From positions 1 through 64,000 of the forward strand of contig CAVTZP010000004.1 of NCBI GenBank assembly GCA_963739245.1: a DNA stretch of 64,000 nt. Reading direction: 5' to 3'. Shown piece by piece: positions 15,013 through 23,417 of the stretch. Numbering within the stretch: position 1 is the stretch's first letter; every line of letters starts with the position of its first letter. The position numbers and the translations under genes are program-made. The DNA is from CAVTZP01 sp963739245 (GTDB lineage: Bacteria; Chloroflexota; Dehalococcoidia; Dehalococcoidales; BS750m-G39). The notes under the pieces were generated by a model, which saw nothing but the letters and a program-made list of their open reading frames with translations, was not told where the DNA came from and did not search any database.

Positions 15013-16074
15013 TCATTTGCTTTCATAAATTCTTATTCCTCTCAGCTTTAAAATCAGGAAGACCTCCTTGCCCACCGCTAGATTCATATCCTCAAATATA
15101 TGGTGGGGTATCCCGGCGGTTAGCTTTGTGGCTCCAACCTTGAGCTCAATTCTAACTGCCTCCTGAGCTGGTTTGATGCTGGTAATAGTCCCCTTAAACC
15201 GGTTCACCTCCGGTCCCGGTGGTTTGGTTTCAGATATATGGATATCATGGGGGAAGACGGCAATCCTTTTAACCAGGTTTCCATCGTGGGGGACAATTAT
15301 GCTCAGCCCACCACAGCCAACCTCCATAACCCCCTTCCCGAGGCTGCGGCAGTAGTCGCAGTCCAGAATATTTGGCGCGCCGATAAAATCGGAAACACTT
15401 TCGTTCTTGGGATAGAAAAATACCTCCTCCGGCTTACCTACCTGTTCCAGCCGACCCGTATTGAAGATGGCGATTCTATCGGCCATTTCCTCAGCTTCAA
15501 CCTGGTTGTGGGTTACGTGGACGGTGGTAACCCCCAGCTCCTTATGAATCCGCCGTAACTCTAACCGCAGATACTTGGAGGTTTGCAGGTCCAGACTGCT
15601 TAAAGGCTCGTCCAGAAGCAGAATCTCCGGAGATGGAGCCAGAGCGCGGGCAATGGCTACCCGCTGCTTTTCTCCACCACTCAGAGAACGTGTATCTCGG
15701 TTGAGTATGGGGGAGATGCCCAGCATGTTAGCCAGTGTGCTCGTCCGCTCCTTAGCTTCATTTGGTGAATATCTGCTATGCCTGAGACCAAAGGTGATAT
15801 TCTCCCGCACATTTAAGAAGGGAAACAAGACATAATCTTGGGGCACGTAGCCGATATACCTCTCCTCCGGGGGCAGGTGGGTAATCTCTTTGCCGTCCAT
15901 CCAGATCTCTCCCTGTTTAATGTTATGGAGTCCGGCGATGCATTCCAGGAGAATGGTCTTGCCGGCGCCGGTGGGTCCCAGGATAACAAAATACTCCCTG
16001 TTCTCGATGGTCAGATTTATATCCTTTAGTGAGAAGCTGCCTAAGCGTAGAGAAAGGCTCTTGATTTCTATCAT
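15013..16074 (-). CDS. Molybdate/tungstate ABC transporter ATP-binding protein (ModC/WtpC type)
   Basis: 353 residues. Walker A is LGPTGAGKTILLECIAGL, the signature LSGGEKQRVAIARAL, Walker B EILLLDEPLSSLD and the H-loop VHVTHNQVEAEEMA. The C-terminal about 120 residues form a TOBE-like domain that in ModC binds oxyanion. Its ATG lies inside the end of the permease gene (4-base overlap), so the two are coupled. Order binding protein-permease-ATPase behind a ModE-type regulator supports molybdate or tungstate rather than sulfate. Confidence 0.85.
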   Translation of the reverse strand: MIEIKSLSLRLGSFSLKDINLTIENREYFVILGPTGAGKTILLECIAGLHNIKQGEIWMDGKEITHLPPEERYIGYVPQDYVLFPFLNVRENITFGLRHSRYSPNEAKERTSTLANMLGISPILNRDTRSLSGGEKQRVAIARALAPSPEILLLDEPLSSLDLQTSKYLRLELRRIHKELGVTTVHVTHNQVEAEEMADRIAIFNTGRLEQVGKPEEVFFYPKNESVSDFIGAPNILDCDYCRSLGKGVMEVGCGGLSIIVPHDGNLVKRIAVFPHDIHISETKPPGPEVNRFKGTITSIKPAQEAVRIELKVGATKLTAGIPHHIFEDMNLAVGKEVFLILKLRGIRIYESK

Positions 16075-16877
16075 ATGGTGTACCTTCTACCGATAAGCTT
16101 CCTGATAACCAGTAAGGCTACGATGGCGATGATTACCAGTATAAAAATAACAGCTACCGCCTTTTCTATATCTGCCGAGGCTAGACTCAAAAATATAGCG
16201 ATGGGCAGCGTTTCCGTCTTCATGATGGTTGCCCCCACCAGCGTGACGGTAGCGCCAAATTCACCGACCGCTCTAGCCCAGGTTAGAATGCTGGAAGCGA
16301 CCAAGCCGTCTTTAGACAGAGGCAAAATGACTCTAAAAAATGCCTCTAGTTTACTACAGCCCAATGTCCTGCCTACCTGCTCATATCTTGGGTCGATGCT
16401 GTCGAAGGTGGACTTCAGCAGTCGAATGGCTAGGGCACTTACCACTGTAATCTGCGCCAGTATTATACCAGGTACAGCAAAGACAAACGGTACATGCTCA
16501 TTTATGGCGTGACCTATCGGGGTATTGAAAAAGACCAGCAGTGCTGCACCCAGTGCTATCGGTGATATGACAATAGGCAGGTCCAGCATACTGTCAACGA
16601 TATCCTTGCCCCAGAACTGCGCTCTTGAGATGGCGTAAGCTGCCGGGACGGCGATAATTACTGAGATAATGGTGGCTGCGGTAGCGGTAAGCAGGCTCAG
16701 TTTGATGGCAAAAAGGATTTCTTTAGAAAGTAGAGCCGACAGAAAGGTGCCCCAGCTGGTATAGGTGAGCAGGGATACTATGATGCCAACGAAGAATATG
16801 GTTAAAAGAGCCAGGGCGCTGATGGTTGCTCCCCTGAATACCCTCTCGCCGCTAGCGACTCTCAGGATTTTGAACAT
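16071..16877 (-). CDS. Molybdate/tungstate ABC transporter permease (ModB/WtpB type)
   Basis: 268-residue integral membrane protein with about six spans and the EAA-type loop near GCSKLEAFFRVILPLSKDGL, which contacts the ATPase. The AVGEFGATVTLVGAT segment is characteristic of ModB/CysT/WtpB permeases. It sits 17 bases downstream of the broken binding-protein gene and overlaps the ATPase gene by four bases. Confidence 0.87.
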   Translation of the reverse strand: MFKILRVASGERVFRGATISALALLTIFFVGIIVSLLTYTSWGTFLSALLSKEILFAIKLSLLTATAATIISVIIAVPAAYAISRAQFWGKDIVDSMLDLPIVISPIALGAALLVFFNTPIGHAINEHVPFVFAVPGIILAQITVVSALAIRLLKSTFDSIDPRYEQVGRTLGCSKLEAFFRVILPLSKDGLVASSILTWARAVGEFGATVTLVGATIMKTETLPIAIFLSLASADIEKAVAVIFILVIIAIVALLVIRKLIGRRYTI

Positions 16878-16894
16878 TAAGCTCCCACCTTTCT

Positions 16895-17751
16895 TTATTT
16901 GCCGACAAGCGATTCATATGTTTCGGGAAGTTTATACTCGCCGCCAATTTTAGCTTCGGGAGCAAACTGCCGGGCTTCATCTTCCGTGGTGATATAGCCC
17001 CACTTACGGAAAATATCCTGACCCTGTCTGGAGACCAGAAAATCGATGAATTCCTGGGCACTCTCCCTGTCTTTGGCATAGGTGGATATGGCGGCTGGAA
17101 TATAGGCAATCCTCGGCAGTTCCTCTGGTTTGAGATAGACCACATCTATCTTATCCGGGTCCCAATCGTGGAAAACATGCCAGCCGATAACGGCATCCAC
17201 CGATTTTAGGGATACCAGGGTGGCAGTTTTCTCACAACTTTCGGCATGTGTGACTATATTCTTGCCTATCATCCGCCAACAGGTGGTTGTACTCCAGTAT
17301 TTCCACAGCGTATAGACCCACGCAGACTGCTTCTGGGTTGCCAATACCAACCTTGATTCCCGGTTTGGCCAGGTCGGCATAGCGACTGGATATTCTTGGG
17401 ATTACCATGTTGTACCGCAATGACTGGGATTAGGTAAGAAACTATCTTGACGGATTCAGGTTTAATTACGCTGTCACGTTCTGCTTTAACCATATAATCA
17501 GGGGAGCCGGGGATATATAGGTCACCTGTCTTGGATAGCTTCATTTGAGAAAGTACCGTGCCCGAGCCACCATAGGTGCAATAAACCTTTATGCCTGTCT
17601 TTTTCTCGAAAGCCTGGGCAGCCTCATCCATAGCTGGCTTGCTGGCAGCACCACAAAAAGCAGTTATCGCCTTCTCTTCTTTATTAGCACAGCCACTAAA
17701 AGGGATGGTTATCAGTAGAAACGTCAGGATTAGAACCAGCAGCTTCTTCAT
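16895..17751 (-). pseudogene. Molybdate/tungstate-binding lipoprotein (ModA/WtpA type) with two frameshifts
   Basis: The protein is read across three frames. Frame A (17751 leftward) gives a lipoprotein signal with lipobox FSGC and CGAASKPAMDEAAQAFEKKT ... YGGSGTVLSQ, ending in sense near HGNPKNI. Frame B takes over about 17380 with ADLAKPGIKVGIGNPEAVCV. Frame C takes over about 17280 with GKNIVTHAESCEKTATL and runs to 16895 (ending ETYESLVGK). Joined, the product is about 285 residues, normal for this family. Two same-direction indels within 100 bp mean either local sequence errors or genuine inactivation, although permease and ATPase genes remain intact. Confidence 0.8.
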
Positions 17752-17779
17752 TTATTCTCCTTTGTTAAATTCAGTAAGG

Positions 17780-17801
17780 GCTATATTGCATTTGATATAG
17801 C
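17780..17801. promoter_or_regulatory. ModE-type operator palindrome upstream of modA
   Basis: GCTATAT-TGCATTTG-ATATAGC, a perfect 7-bp inverted repeat with an 8-bp centre, located between the modE-like gene and modA start. It agrees at 15 of 20 core positions with the site at 18216-18235. It resembles the TATAT-N7/8-ATATA layout of known ModE sites. Confidence 0.6.
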
Positions 17802-17816
17802 GACAGGTCAAAAAAA

Positions 17817-18185
17817 TTAACCTGGTTGCTTGACGAATTCCTGAAATTTCTTTCTCAACTCTTCGTACCGGGAGATTGATTTTTGCCCTTCTTCGGTTAC
17901 CTTAGCATGGCCGCCCTTGTCGCCACCGGCTCCCTTTTCCACGAGTGGCGCTGGTGCCAGGCGGTTCATAGCCTCAATCCACAACCAGGCGTTTCGGTAG
18001 CCGAGTTTCATTGACCGGGCGGCAGCGGCAATCGAACCAAGTTCTTTAATCCTTTCCAGTAGTATAATCCGTCCCCACCCCAGGTATAGTTCGCCGTCTT
18101 TTTCCACCCATATACGGCCGTTTACCCTGTAACCAGTTTTCCCCGGTTGTCGGTGCGTTATCTTTCTGGGCCGCGCTTTATACAT
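17817..18185 (-). CDS. ModE N-terminal-type molybdate-responsive regulator
   Basis: 122-residue winged helix-turn-helix protein of the LysR-like ModE N-terminal class: RIILLERIKELGSIAAAARS followed by MKLGYRNAWLWIEAMNRL is the canonical HTH, then a glycine-rich wing (EKGAGGDKGGHAKVTEEG). It lacks the C-terminal molybdate-binding (TOBE) domains of full-length ModE, as in many Gram-positive and archaeal single-domain members, so sensing must be indirect or via another protein. Located upstream of and co-directional with modA. Confidence 0.82.
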   Translation of the reverse strand: MYKARPRKITHRQPGKTGYRVNGRIWVEKDGELYLGWGRIILLERIKELGSIAAAARSMKLGYRNAWLWIEAMNRLAPAPLVEKGAGGDKGGHAKVTEEGQKSISRYEELRKKFQEFVKQPG

Positions 18186-18215
18186 CTTTCTCTTTTACCA
18201 CTCGATTACTTCCCG

Positions 18216-18235
18216 ATATATTACATGTGATATAG
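18216..18235. promoter_or_regulatory. Second ModE-type operator, upstream of modE-like and nicO-like genes
   Basis: Read on the minus strand the site is CTATATCACATGTAATATAT, an imperfect palindrome matching the modA-side box. It lies in the divergent region between the modE-like gene and the rightward NicO-like exporter, so it could control both and would make the regulator autoregulatory. Confidence 0.5.
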
Positions 18236-18354
18236 GGGTTCTGTCAAGCCCGCCCTTTCATATCAAATGAATTGACAGGATAGCCGAGCTAGCGTAGACT
18301 TTAACCAGTTTCGTTTTGCTATTTTCATGGATTGGGCGTGGTGGTCTTGGAACA

Positions 18355-19014
18355 ATGAATTTTACTGATTTAAGTCTAGCCGCTGCCTTCATAATAGGCC
18401 TGGTGCATACCCTCGAGCCCTGTGAAGATAAGGCAATCGTTTCTTTATTTGTTTTCTGGGCTACCAAGAAACTAGCTCAAGCTGTTGGGCTGGTAGTATT
18501 GTATGGTCTGGGGATGGCTCTAGCGGATACTGCCATGGGGTTTGTCCTTTCGTATATTGGCGTGAGATGGCTCGATGTTATCAGAACTCCCCTCGAAGTT
18601 ACCGCCGGCGTGATTACCATTGTTTTCGGTCTTTTTATGCTGAGGGGCAGGGAGTTAGGTCACATTGGCCATCATCACGGTGAAGCTGTGTCTGCCACTA
18701 ACCCGAAGTCGCTCTCTTGGTACGGCATTCTTGGTTTCGGCATAGTCCGAGGGTTGCCGCCCTGCCCAATCGAAATTGCTGTACTCATGTGGGCTGCCTC
18801 TCTTGGTGATGTATGGCGGGGCACAGCCACCGTTTTTGTATTTGGTTTGGGCACTACCGTGGGTCTAATTCCTCTTGGTTTAATCATGGGCGGCATAGCT
18901 AGTGCTATCAGTAAAACCAGATATGAGCGCTTTGTTCCTAAGATTAGCGCTATTTTGATGATGGCCTTTGGTCTGTTTCTTGTGCTGGCGCCGATATTCG
19001 GAATTGAATTGTAA
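18355..19014 (+). CDS. NicO/UreH-like (sulfite exporter TauE-like) membrane protein
   Basis: About 219 residues with six predicted spans. The GLVHTLEPCEDKAIV motif corresponds to the GLxHAxEPxHD signature of NicO/UreH/RcnA-type metal exporters. A cytosolic loop has the histidine cluster GHIGHHHGE, which suggests metal handling. A second FGIVRGLPPCPIEIAVLMW repeat is typical of these proteins. ATG 18355 is chosen over a TTG 13 codons upstream by hydropathy. Substrate (Ni, Co or an oxyanion) is unknown; a ModE-like box upstream hints at linkage to molybdenum metabolism. Confidence 0.65.
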   Translation: MNFTDLSLAAAFIIGLVHTLEPCEDKAIVSLFVFWATKKLAQAVGLVVLYGLGMALADTAMGFVLSYIGVRWLDVIRTPLEVTAGVITIVFGLFMLRGRELGHIGHHHGEAVSATNPKSLSWYGILGFGIVRGLPPCPIEIAVLMWAASLGDVWRGTATVFVFGLGTTVGLIPLGLIMGGIASAISKTRYERFVPKISAILMMAFGLFLVLAPIFGIEL

Positions 19015-19062
19015 TTTGCTCTTTGCTGTGCTATATCTATATTAGTTAAGGAGGAGTCTTAA

Positions 19063-19812
19063 ATGGGATTATTAGAAAACAAGGTAGCCATAGTGACCGG
19101 TGGTGGAAAGGGCTTGGGCAGAGCCTTTTGCTTGGGCATGGCCAAAGAGGGGGCTAAGATAGTGATGGCAGTACACCACCTGGATGAGGAAGCGGCGAAG
19201 GCAGCCAAGGAGATAGAAGCTAAAGGCGGCTATGCCCTGGAGGTTGATGTTACCAAAGGCGCCGATGCCCAGCGGATGGCCGATGAAACAGTTAAGAGGT
19301 TTGGCCGGATCGATATTCTGGTTAATAATGCTGGCTACTACTACGGGGTGGCGAGGAAACCGTTTTACGAGATATCAGAAGAAGAATGGGACCGGGCGAT
19401 GCAAGTGAACGTCAAGGGAGCCTGGCTGTGCGCGAAAGCAGTCTTCCCCCAGATGAAAAAACAGGGGAAGGGCAAAATTGTCAACCTATCTTCCGAGGTA
19501 GGCTTCGCCCCGACCAAGGGCATGATGCACTATACCGTTTCTAAAGTCGCAATTATCGGTATCACCCGAGTCCTTGCCGGAGAGCTGGGGCAGTATAACA
19601 TCTGTGTTAATGCCGTCGCCCCTGGCTTTACTGATACCCCCGCGAGCCGAACTATAGGTAGTGTTGAAAAGTTTGACGTAAGTTCCATCCCGCTGGGGCG
19701 TGTTGGGCTACCCGAGGATGTGGTCGGTGCCGTTGTCTTCTTTGCCAGCGATTATAGCGACTTTATTAGTGGTCAAACACTACTGGTTGACGGCGCAAGG
19801 CGGGTGCATTAG
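19063..19812 (+). CDS. Short-chain dehydrogenase/reductase (FabG-like)
   Basis: 249 residues, NAD(P)-binding TGGGKGLGRAF, structural NNAGYYYG, and the Ser-Tyr-Lys catalytic set in LSSEVGF and HYTVSKVAIIG (YxxxK). It ends SGQTLLVDGARRVH, standard for the family. A strong GGAGG precedes the ATG. First gene of the split-dikinase cluster, so it probably oxidises or reduces an alcohol/ketone intermediate of that pathway. Confidence 0.9.
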   Translation: MGLLENKVAIVTGGGKGLGRAFCLGMAKEGAKIVMAVHHLDEEAAKAAKEIEAKGGYALEVDVTKGADAQRMADETVKRFGRIDILVNNAGYYYGVARKPFYEISEEEWDRAMQVNVKGAWLCAKAVFPQMKKQGKGKIVNLSSEVGFAPTKGMMHYTVSKVAIIGITRVLAGELGQYNICVNAVAPGFTDTPASRTIGSVEKFDVSSIPLGRVGLPEDVVGAVVFFASDYSDFISGQTLLVDGARRVH

Positions 19813-19839
19813 AAGGGGCGATTAATCTACTCAAACTAA

Positions 19840-19865
19840 TAGCACCGTGTTATAATACGGTGCTA
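19840..19865. promoter_or_regulatory. Palindrome with a TATAAT in its loop, upstream of the first PEP-utilizer gene
   Basis: TAGCACCGT (19840-19848) and ACGGTGCTA (19857-19865) are perfectly complementary. The 8-base centre carries TATAAT (19851-19856), a consensus -10 box 41 bases from the next ATG. No U tract follows, so an operator overlapping a promoter is more likely than a terminator. No clear -35 box is seen. Confidence 0.55.
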
Positions 19866-19896
19866 TATTAAGTAAAAGATTAAGGAGGAGAAAGAG

Positions 19897-21612
19897 ATGC
19901 CCTGGATGTGGAACTTGTATGCCAGAGAGTTCATGCCGCAAAGAGACCTGAAGAAATACCCGATGTGGTTCCTGAACTTTTCCCACAGCTACCCGGCATG
20001 GACTCCGCTGTTTGGCTGGACCTGGAATTATTGTTTAACTCACGGCCTAATATATGCCGCCGGTGAGACGTGGGTGCCCACCATCAGGGGGAGTGAGGTG
20101 CGTAATGTAGATGGCTGTGCTGCGGCTGGCGCTCTCAGGATTGCCGACGAGGCTGAGATTGAACAAAGAAAGAAGCACTTCAAAAAGTTCATAATGGAGG
20201 AGTATGCTCCCCAGTGGGACAAGCTTTTTAACGGTATGAGGGACGAAATAGAGGGGCTGTCCAAGAAATTCAGGACTTATGATTACGAAAAGGCAACCCA
20301 GTATGAGCTGTACAAGCTATTCAGGGAGGCGGTACAGTATCTCTTCCGGTGCTGGGAAGGTCACTTCTATATGCTATTCCCCATGTATAATGCCTACTGG
20401 GATTGCACCGAGATTGCTGATAAATACGGTGGGGTAAGGGAGTTTTCTCCCGCATGGCATAGAATAATACGCGGCTATGACAATGACCTCTTTGTCGGGG
20501 ATAAGGCGCTGTGGGGACTGCGCACCCGTGCCCTAGAGCTTAAGATTGCTGATGTTTTCACTAAGAATCCTGCCTCTGAGGTCATCCCAGCCTTAAAGAA
20601 GACCAAGGCGGGTAAGGAGTGGGTGGAGAAGGACCTCAACGATTTTCTGCTGGTCAAGGGCTATGGTTGGCGGTCGCCAAGGATGATGGAGTTTATTAAC
20701 CCTTCATGGTGGGAAGACCCAACGCCAGCTATCGCTCATATTCAGCAATACCTCTCGCTATCAAGCGACGTTAATGCCCCCTTCCCCCTTGATAATATCA
20801 GACCTCGCTTGGTTAAGGAGCGGGAGGCACTAACCCGTGAGCTCATCGACAAGGTGAAGGCGGCCAAATACCCCGATATGGACTGGTTCCTGACGCTCCT
20901 TGGCGTGAGTCAAAGGACAAGCTCTTTCAGTGAAAGTCATGACGTGGCCTGGGAGCAGGGGTGCTTTACCACCTTCCGCTACTGTATGCGGAAGATTGGG
21001 GAGAGACTGGTGAGGTTTGGCACTATTGAGAGTCCCGATGACATGTTCCTTTTCATCCCTGATGAGCTGGAGCTATTCGTCGCCTATCCTGACTCATACG
21101 ATGTCAGGGATATTGCTGAAGAACGCAAAAAAACCTGGACAGCGCAGAAGGAATATCGCAACCGCTCACCGATTATCACCAATAGAAAGCTGACCCATGA
21201 TGATATAATTCAACATCATATTCATGTCCATGATGCAATTGTTTCCAAGATTGTTGTTGGAGAGTTTGCTCCGCCCAGACCGGAGACCGGTGCCATCTGT
21301 TTTGGTAACTGCGGCAGTCCCGCCGGTATTGCCGAAGGTAAGGCGCGCCTTGTCGTAACGGACACAGATATCTTTAGAGTGCAACCGGGCGATGTCCTGG
21401 TTTGCCCGTCTATGTCTTCAGGGTGGACTCCGATACTCCTCATGGCCAAAGCGATAGTCACTAACGGTGGTGGCTCTCTCAGTCATGCTTGCATCCATGG
21501 TAGGGAATATGACATTCCTGTGGTATCAAACACGGGTAATGCCACGATGGTTATCAAGGAGGGCGAAAAAATTCGGGTTGATGCCGACCAAGGGCTTGTC
21601 TTTCGGTTATGA
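19897..21612 (+). CDS. PEP-utilizing (swivelling His) phosphotransferase subunit, copy 1; phenylphosphate synthase alpha-like
   Basis: 571 residues. The C-terminal about 90 residues form the PEP-utilizer mobile domain: GNCGSPAGIAEGKARLVV, PSMSSGWTPILLMAKAIVTN, and the phospho-His motif GGSLSHACIHGREYDIPVV (His530). The N-terminal about 450 residues are rich in Trp/Tyr (TPLFGWTWNYCL; MLFPMYNAYWDC) and lack ATP-grasp motifs, so they probably form the substrate-binding part. The layout matches the large subunit of phenylphosphate synthase or the central part of rifampin phosphotransferase. The ATP-binding half is separate at 23418-24476. Substrate unknown. Confidence 0.75.
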   Translation: MPWMWNLYAREFMPQRDLKKYPMWFLNFSHSYPAWTPLFGWTWNYCLTHGLIYAAGETWVPTIRGSEVRNVDGCAAAGALRIADEAEIEQRKKHFKKFIMEEYAPQWDKLFNGMRDEIEGLSKKFRTYDYEKATQYELYKLFREAVQYLFRCWEGHFYMLFPMYNAYWDCTEIADKYGGVREFSPAWHRIIRGYDNDLFVGDKALWGLRTRALELKIADVFTKNPASEVIPALKKTKAGKEWVEKDLNDFLLVKGYGWRSPRMMEFINPSWWEDPTPAIAHIQQYLSLSSDVNAPFPLDNIRPRLVKEREALTRELIDKVKAAKYPDMDWFLTLLGVSQRTSSFSESHDVAWEQGCFTTFRYCMRKIGERLVRFGTIESPDDMFLFIPDELELFVAYPDSYDVRDIAEERKKTWTAQKEYRNRSPIITNRKLTHDDIIQHHIHVHDAIVSKIVVGEFAPPRPETGAICFGNCGSPAGIAEGKARLVVTDTDIFRVQPGDVLVCPSMSSGWTPILLMAKAIVTNGGGSLSHACIHGREYDIPVVSNTGNATMVIKEGEKIRVDADQGLVFRL

Positions 21613-21694
21613 TACACAACATATAGGCAATCCTGTGAGCCTAAGTCTTGACCTCATTGTCATAAAAGGCGAGAGTTGTTAAGGGGACTGGCTG

Positions 21695-23404
21695 ATGGTT
21701 GAGTGGAGACCGGAATGGAAACCCAGAAAGGTAACCCACTCGTTGGTGATGACTAGAGAGGACCTTGACGCCTATCCTTGCTGGTATCTGGACGCTGCCC
21801 ACTGCATCCCCCCCTGGACTCCGTTGTTTGCCTGGACTTGGACTCATCACCTGCTTTACGGCATCCTGTGGGCTACCGAGACGATAGGCCTGCCTCGCTG
21901 CCGCGGGTTGGATTTGAGGGAAATCGACGGCTGCGTCTACCAGAGCCCGGTGCTGGTAACTGACGAACAAGAGATTAAGCAGCGTGAGGCCAGGTTCAGG
22001 GAGAATCTCCGTCCCTTCCTCGAGGACTATGACCGGGTGTGGGGGGAGGTGGTAAAGGAACTCACCGAGCACTTTGATAGATTCAAGGCGTTTGATGTTA
22101 ACTCCGCGCCTAACTATGAGCTTTATGACCACTTTGAAAAGGTCTTTCACTTTAACTATCGAGTATGGGCTTTGCACTTCTGGATGATGTATCCGGTCTA
22201 CGCAATTTATGCCTTGTTTGAAGACCTCTGCCGGGAGCAGCTGGGCATTGATGATACCAACCCATTTTGGCACCGGCTGGTTCGCGGCTTTGATAATAAG
22301 CTGTTTGAGGTTGACCGCCAGCTGTGGCGCCTCTATGAGCGCGCCCTGGAGCTTGGTATTGACTCTATCTTTAAAACTACCCAGGATAGCGAGGTGGTTC
22401 GGGCACTTGGGGATACTGCGTCAGGGAAAAAGTGGCTGGATGAACCCGGGGGCTTACGCCAATTCCTTATTGAGCATGGCTGGAGAATGCCACGGATGAT
22501 GGAGTTCAACTGCAAAGCCTGGATTGAAGACCCAACCCCAGTTATTGGCTTTATTAAGCAATATATGACCAAGGGCGGAGCCTTTGAAATGGATGTAAGG
22601 CGTCCCGAGCTGATAGAGCAGAGACGGGAAGCGGAGCAAGAAGTCCTGTCCCGCTTCCCTGAGGCCGAGAGGGGGTGGGTAACCAGGCTGATGGGGGCGG
22701 CACAAAGAGCTGGCTCATTCAGTGAGGAGCACGATTACTACTTTGAGCATACTGCTCACTCCTTGATGCGGCGGGCCGGACTTGCCTGCGGGGCACGAAT
22801 GGCAAGCCAAGGATTAGTAGATGATGCCGAGGATTTTGTCTATCTACTGCCCGAGGAGATAATGAAGAACATTATCCCGCTGCGCCTTGATTACCACAAG
22901 CTAGTATCAGAGCGAAAAAAGTACTATAGGGAGTATTCCCAGCGACTGCCTCGGCCAGCGTTGATTGGCCGATTAGCTAGTGACCCCCAGGCGGCTATGG
23001 AGCACATGTTAGCCTCGCAAGACCCGGTTATGATGAAAATCACCGTCGGGGTTGCTGCCAAAGTCCAAGCCAAGCTGGAAGCTGACCTGTATGGTAATCC
23101 TGGTGCTCCCGGCATCGCTGAAGGGCCGGCCCATCTGGTAATCTCGGAGGCAGATATCTCTAACATCCAGCCTGGTGAAATTCTGGTGGCAACCACTACC
23201 TACTCTAGCTGGACACCTGTTTTCCCCCTTCTCAAAGGGATAGTCTTGGATAGCGGAGCCAGCCTGTCCCATGCCGCCATTGTTGGTCGGGAGTATAACA
23301 TACCGGTTGTGATTCAAACTACCAACGCCACCACTCAGATCAGAAACGGGCAAAGACTGAGGATAGATGGCAGTCAAGGGGCAGTTTGGATTCTCTCTGA
23401 ATAA
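21695..23404 (+). CDS. PEP-utilizing (swivelling His) phosphotransferase subunit, copy 2
   Basis: 569 residues, a clear but diverged paralogue of the preceding gene. It shares the N-terminal LDAAHCIPPWTPLFAWTWTH region, the central HGWRMPRMMEFNCKAWIEDP (copy 1: GYGWRSPRMMEFINPSWWEDP) and QRAGSFSEEHDYYFE (QRTSSFSESHDVAWE). It ends with the phospho-His motif GASLSHAAIVGREYNIPVV (His526). Its presence beside copy 1 and upstream of a single ATP-binding subunit suggests a heteromer or two substrate-specific subunits sharing one kinase module. Confidence 0.75.
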   Translation: MVEWRPEWKPRKVTHSLVMTREDLDAYPCWYLDAAHCIPPWTPLFAWTWTHHLLYGILWATETIGLPRCRGLDLREIDGCVYQSPVLVTDEQEIKQREARFRENLRPFLEDYDRVWGEVVKELTEHFDRFKAFDVNSAPNYELYDHFEKVFHFNYRVWALHFWMMYPVYAIYALFEDLCREQLGIDDTNPFWHRLVRGFDNKLFEVDRQLWRLYERALELGIDSIFKTTQDSEVVRALGDTASGKKWLDEPGGLRQFLIEHGWRMPRMMEFNCKAWIEDPTPVIGFIKQYMTKGGAFEMDVRRPELIEQRREAEQEVLSRFPEAERGWVTRLMGAAQRAGSFSEEHDYYFEHTAHSLMRRAGLACGARMASQGLVDDAEDFVYLLPEEIMKNIIPLRLDYHKLVSERKKYYREYSQRLPRPALIGRLASDPQAAMEHMLASQDPVMMKITVGVAAKVQAKLEADLYGNPGAPGIAEGPAHLVISEADISNIQPGEILVATTTYSSWTPVFPLLKGIVLDSGASLSHAAIVGREYNIPVVIQTTNATTQIRNGQRLRIDGSQGAVWILSE

Positions 23405-23417
23405 AGAATAAAGGAAG

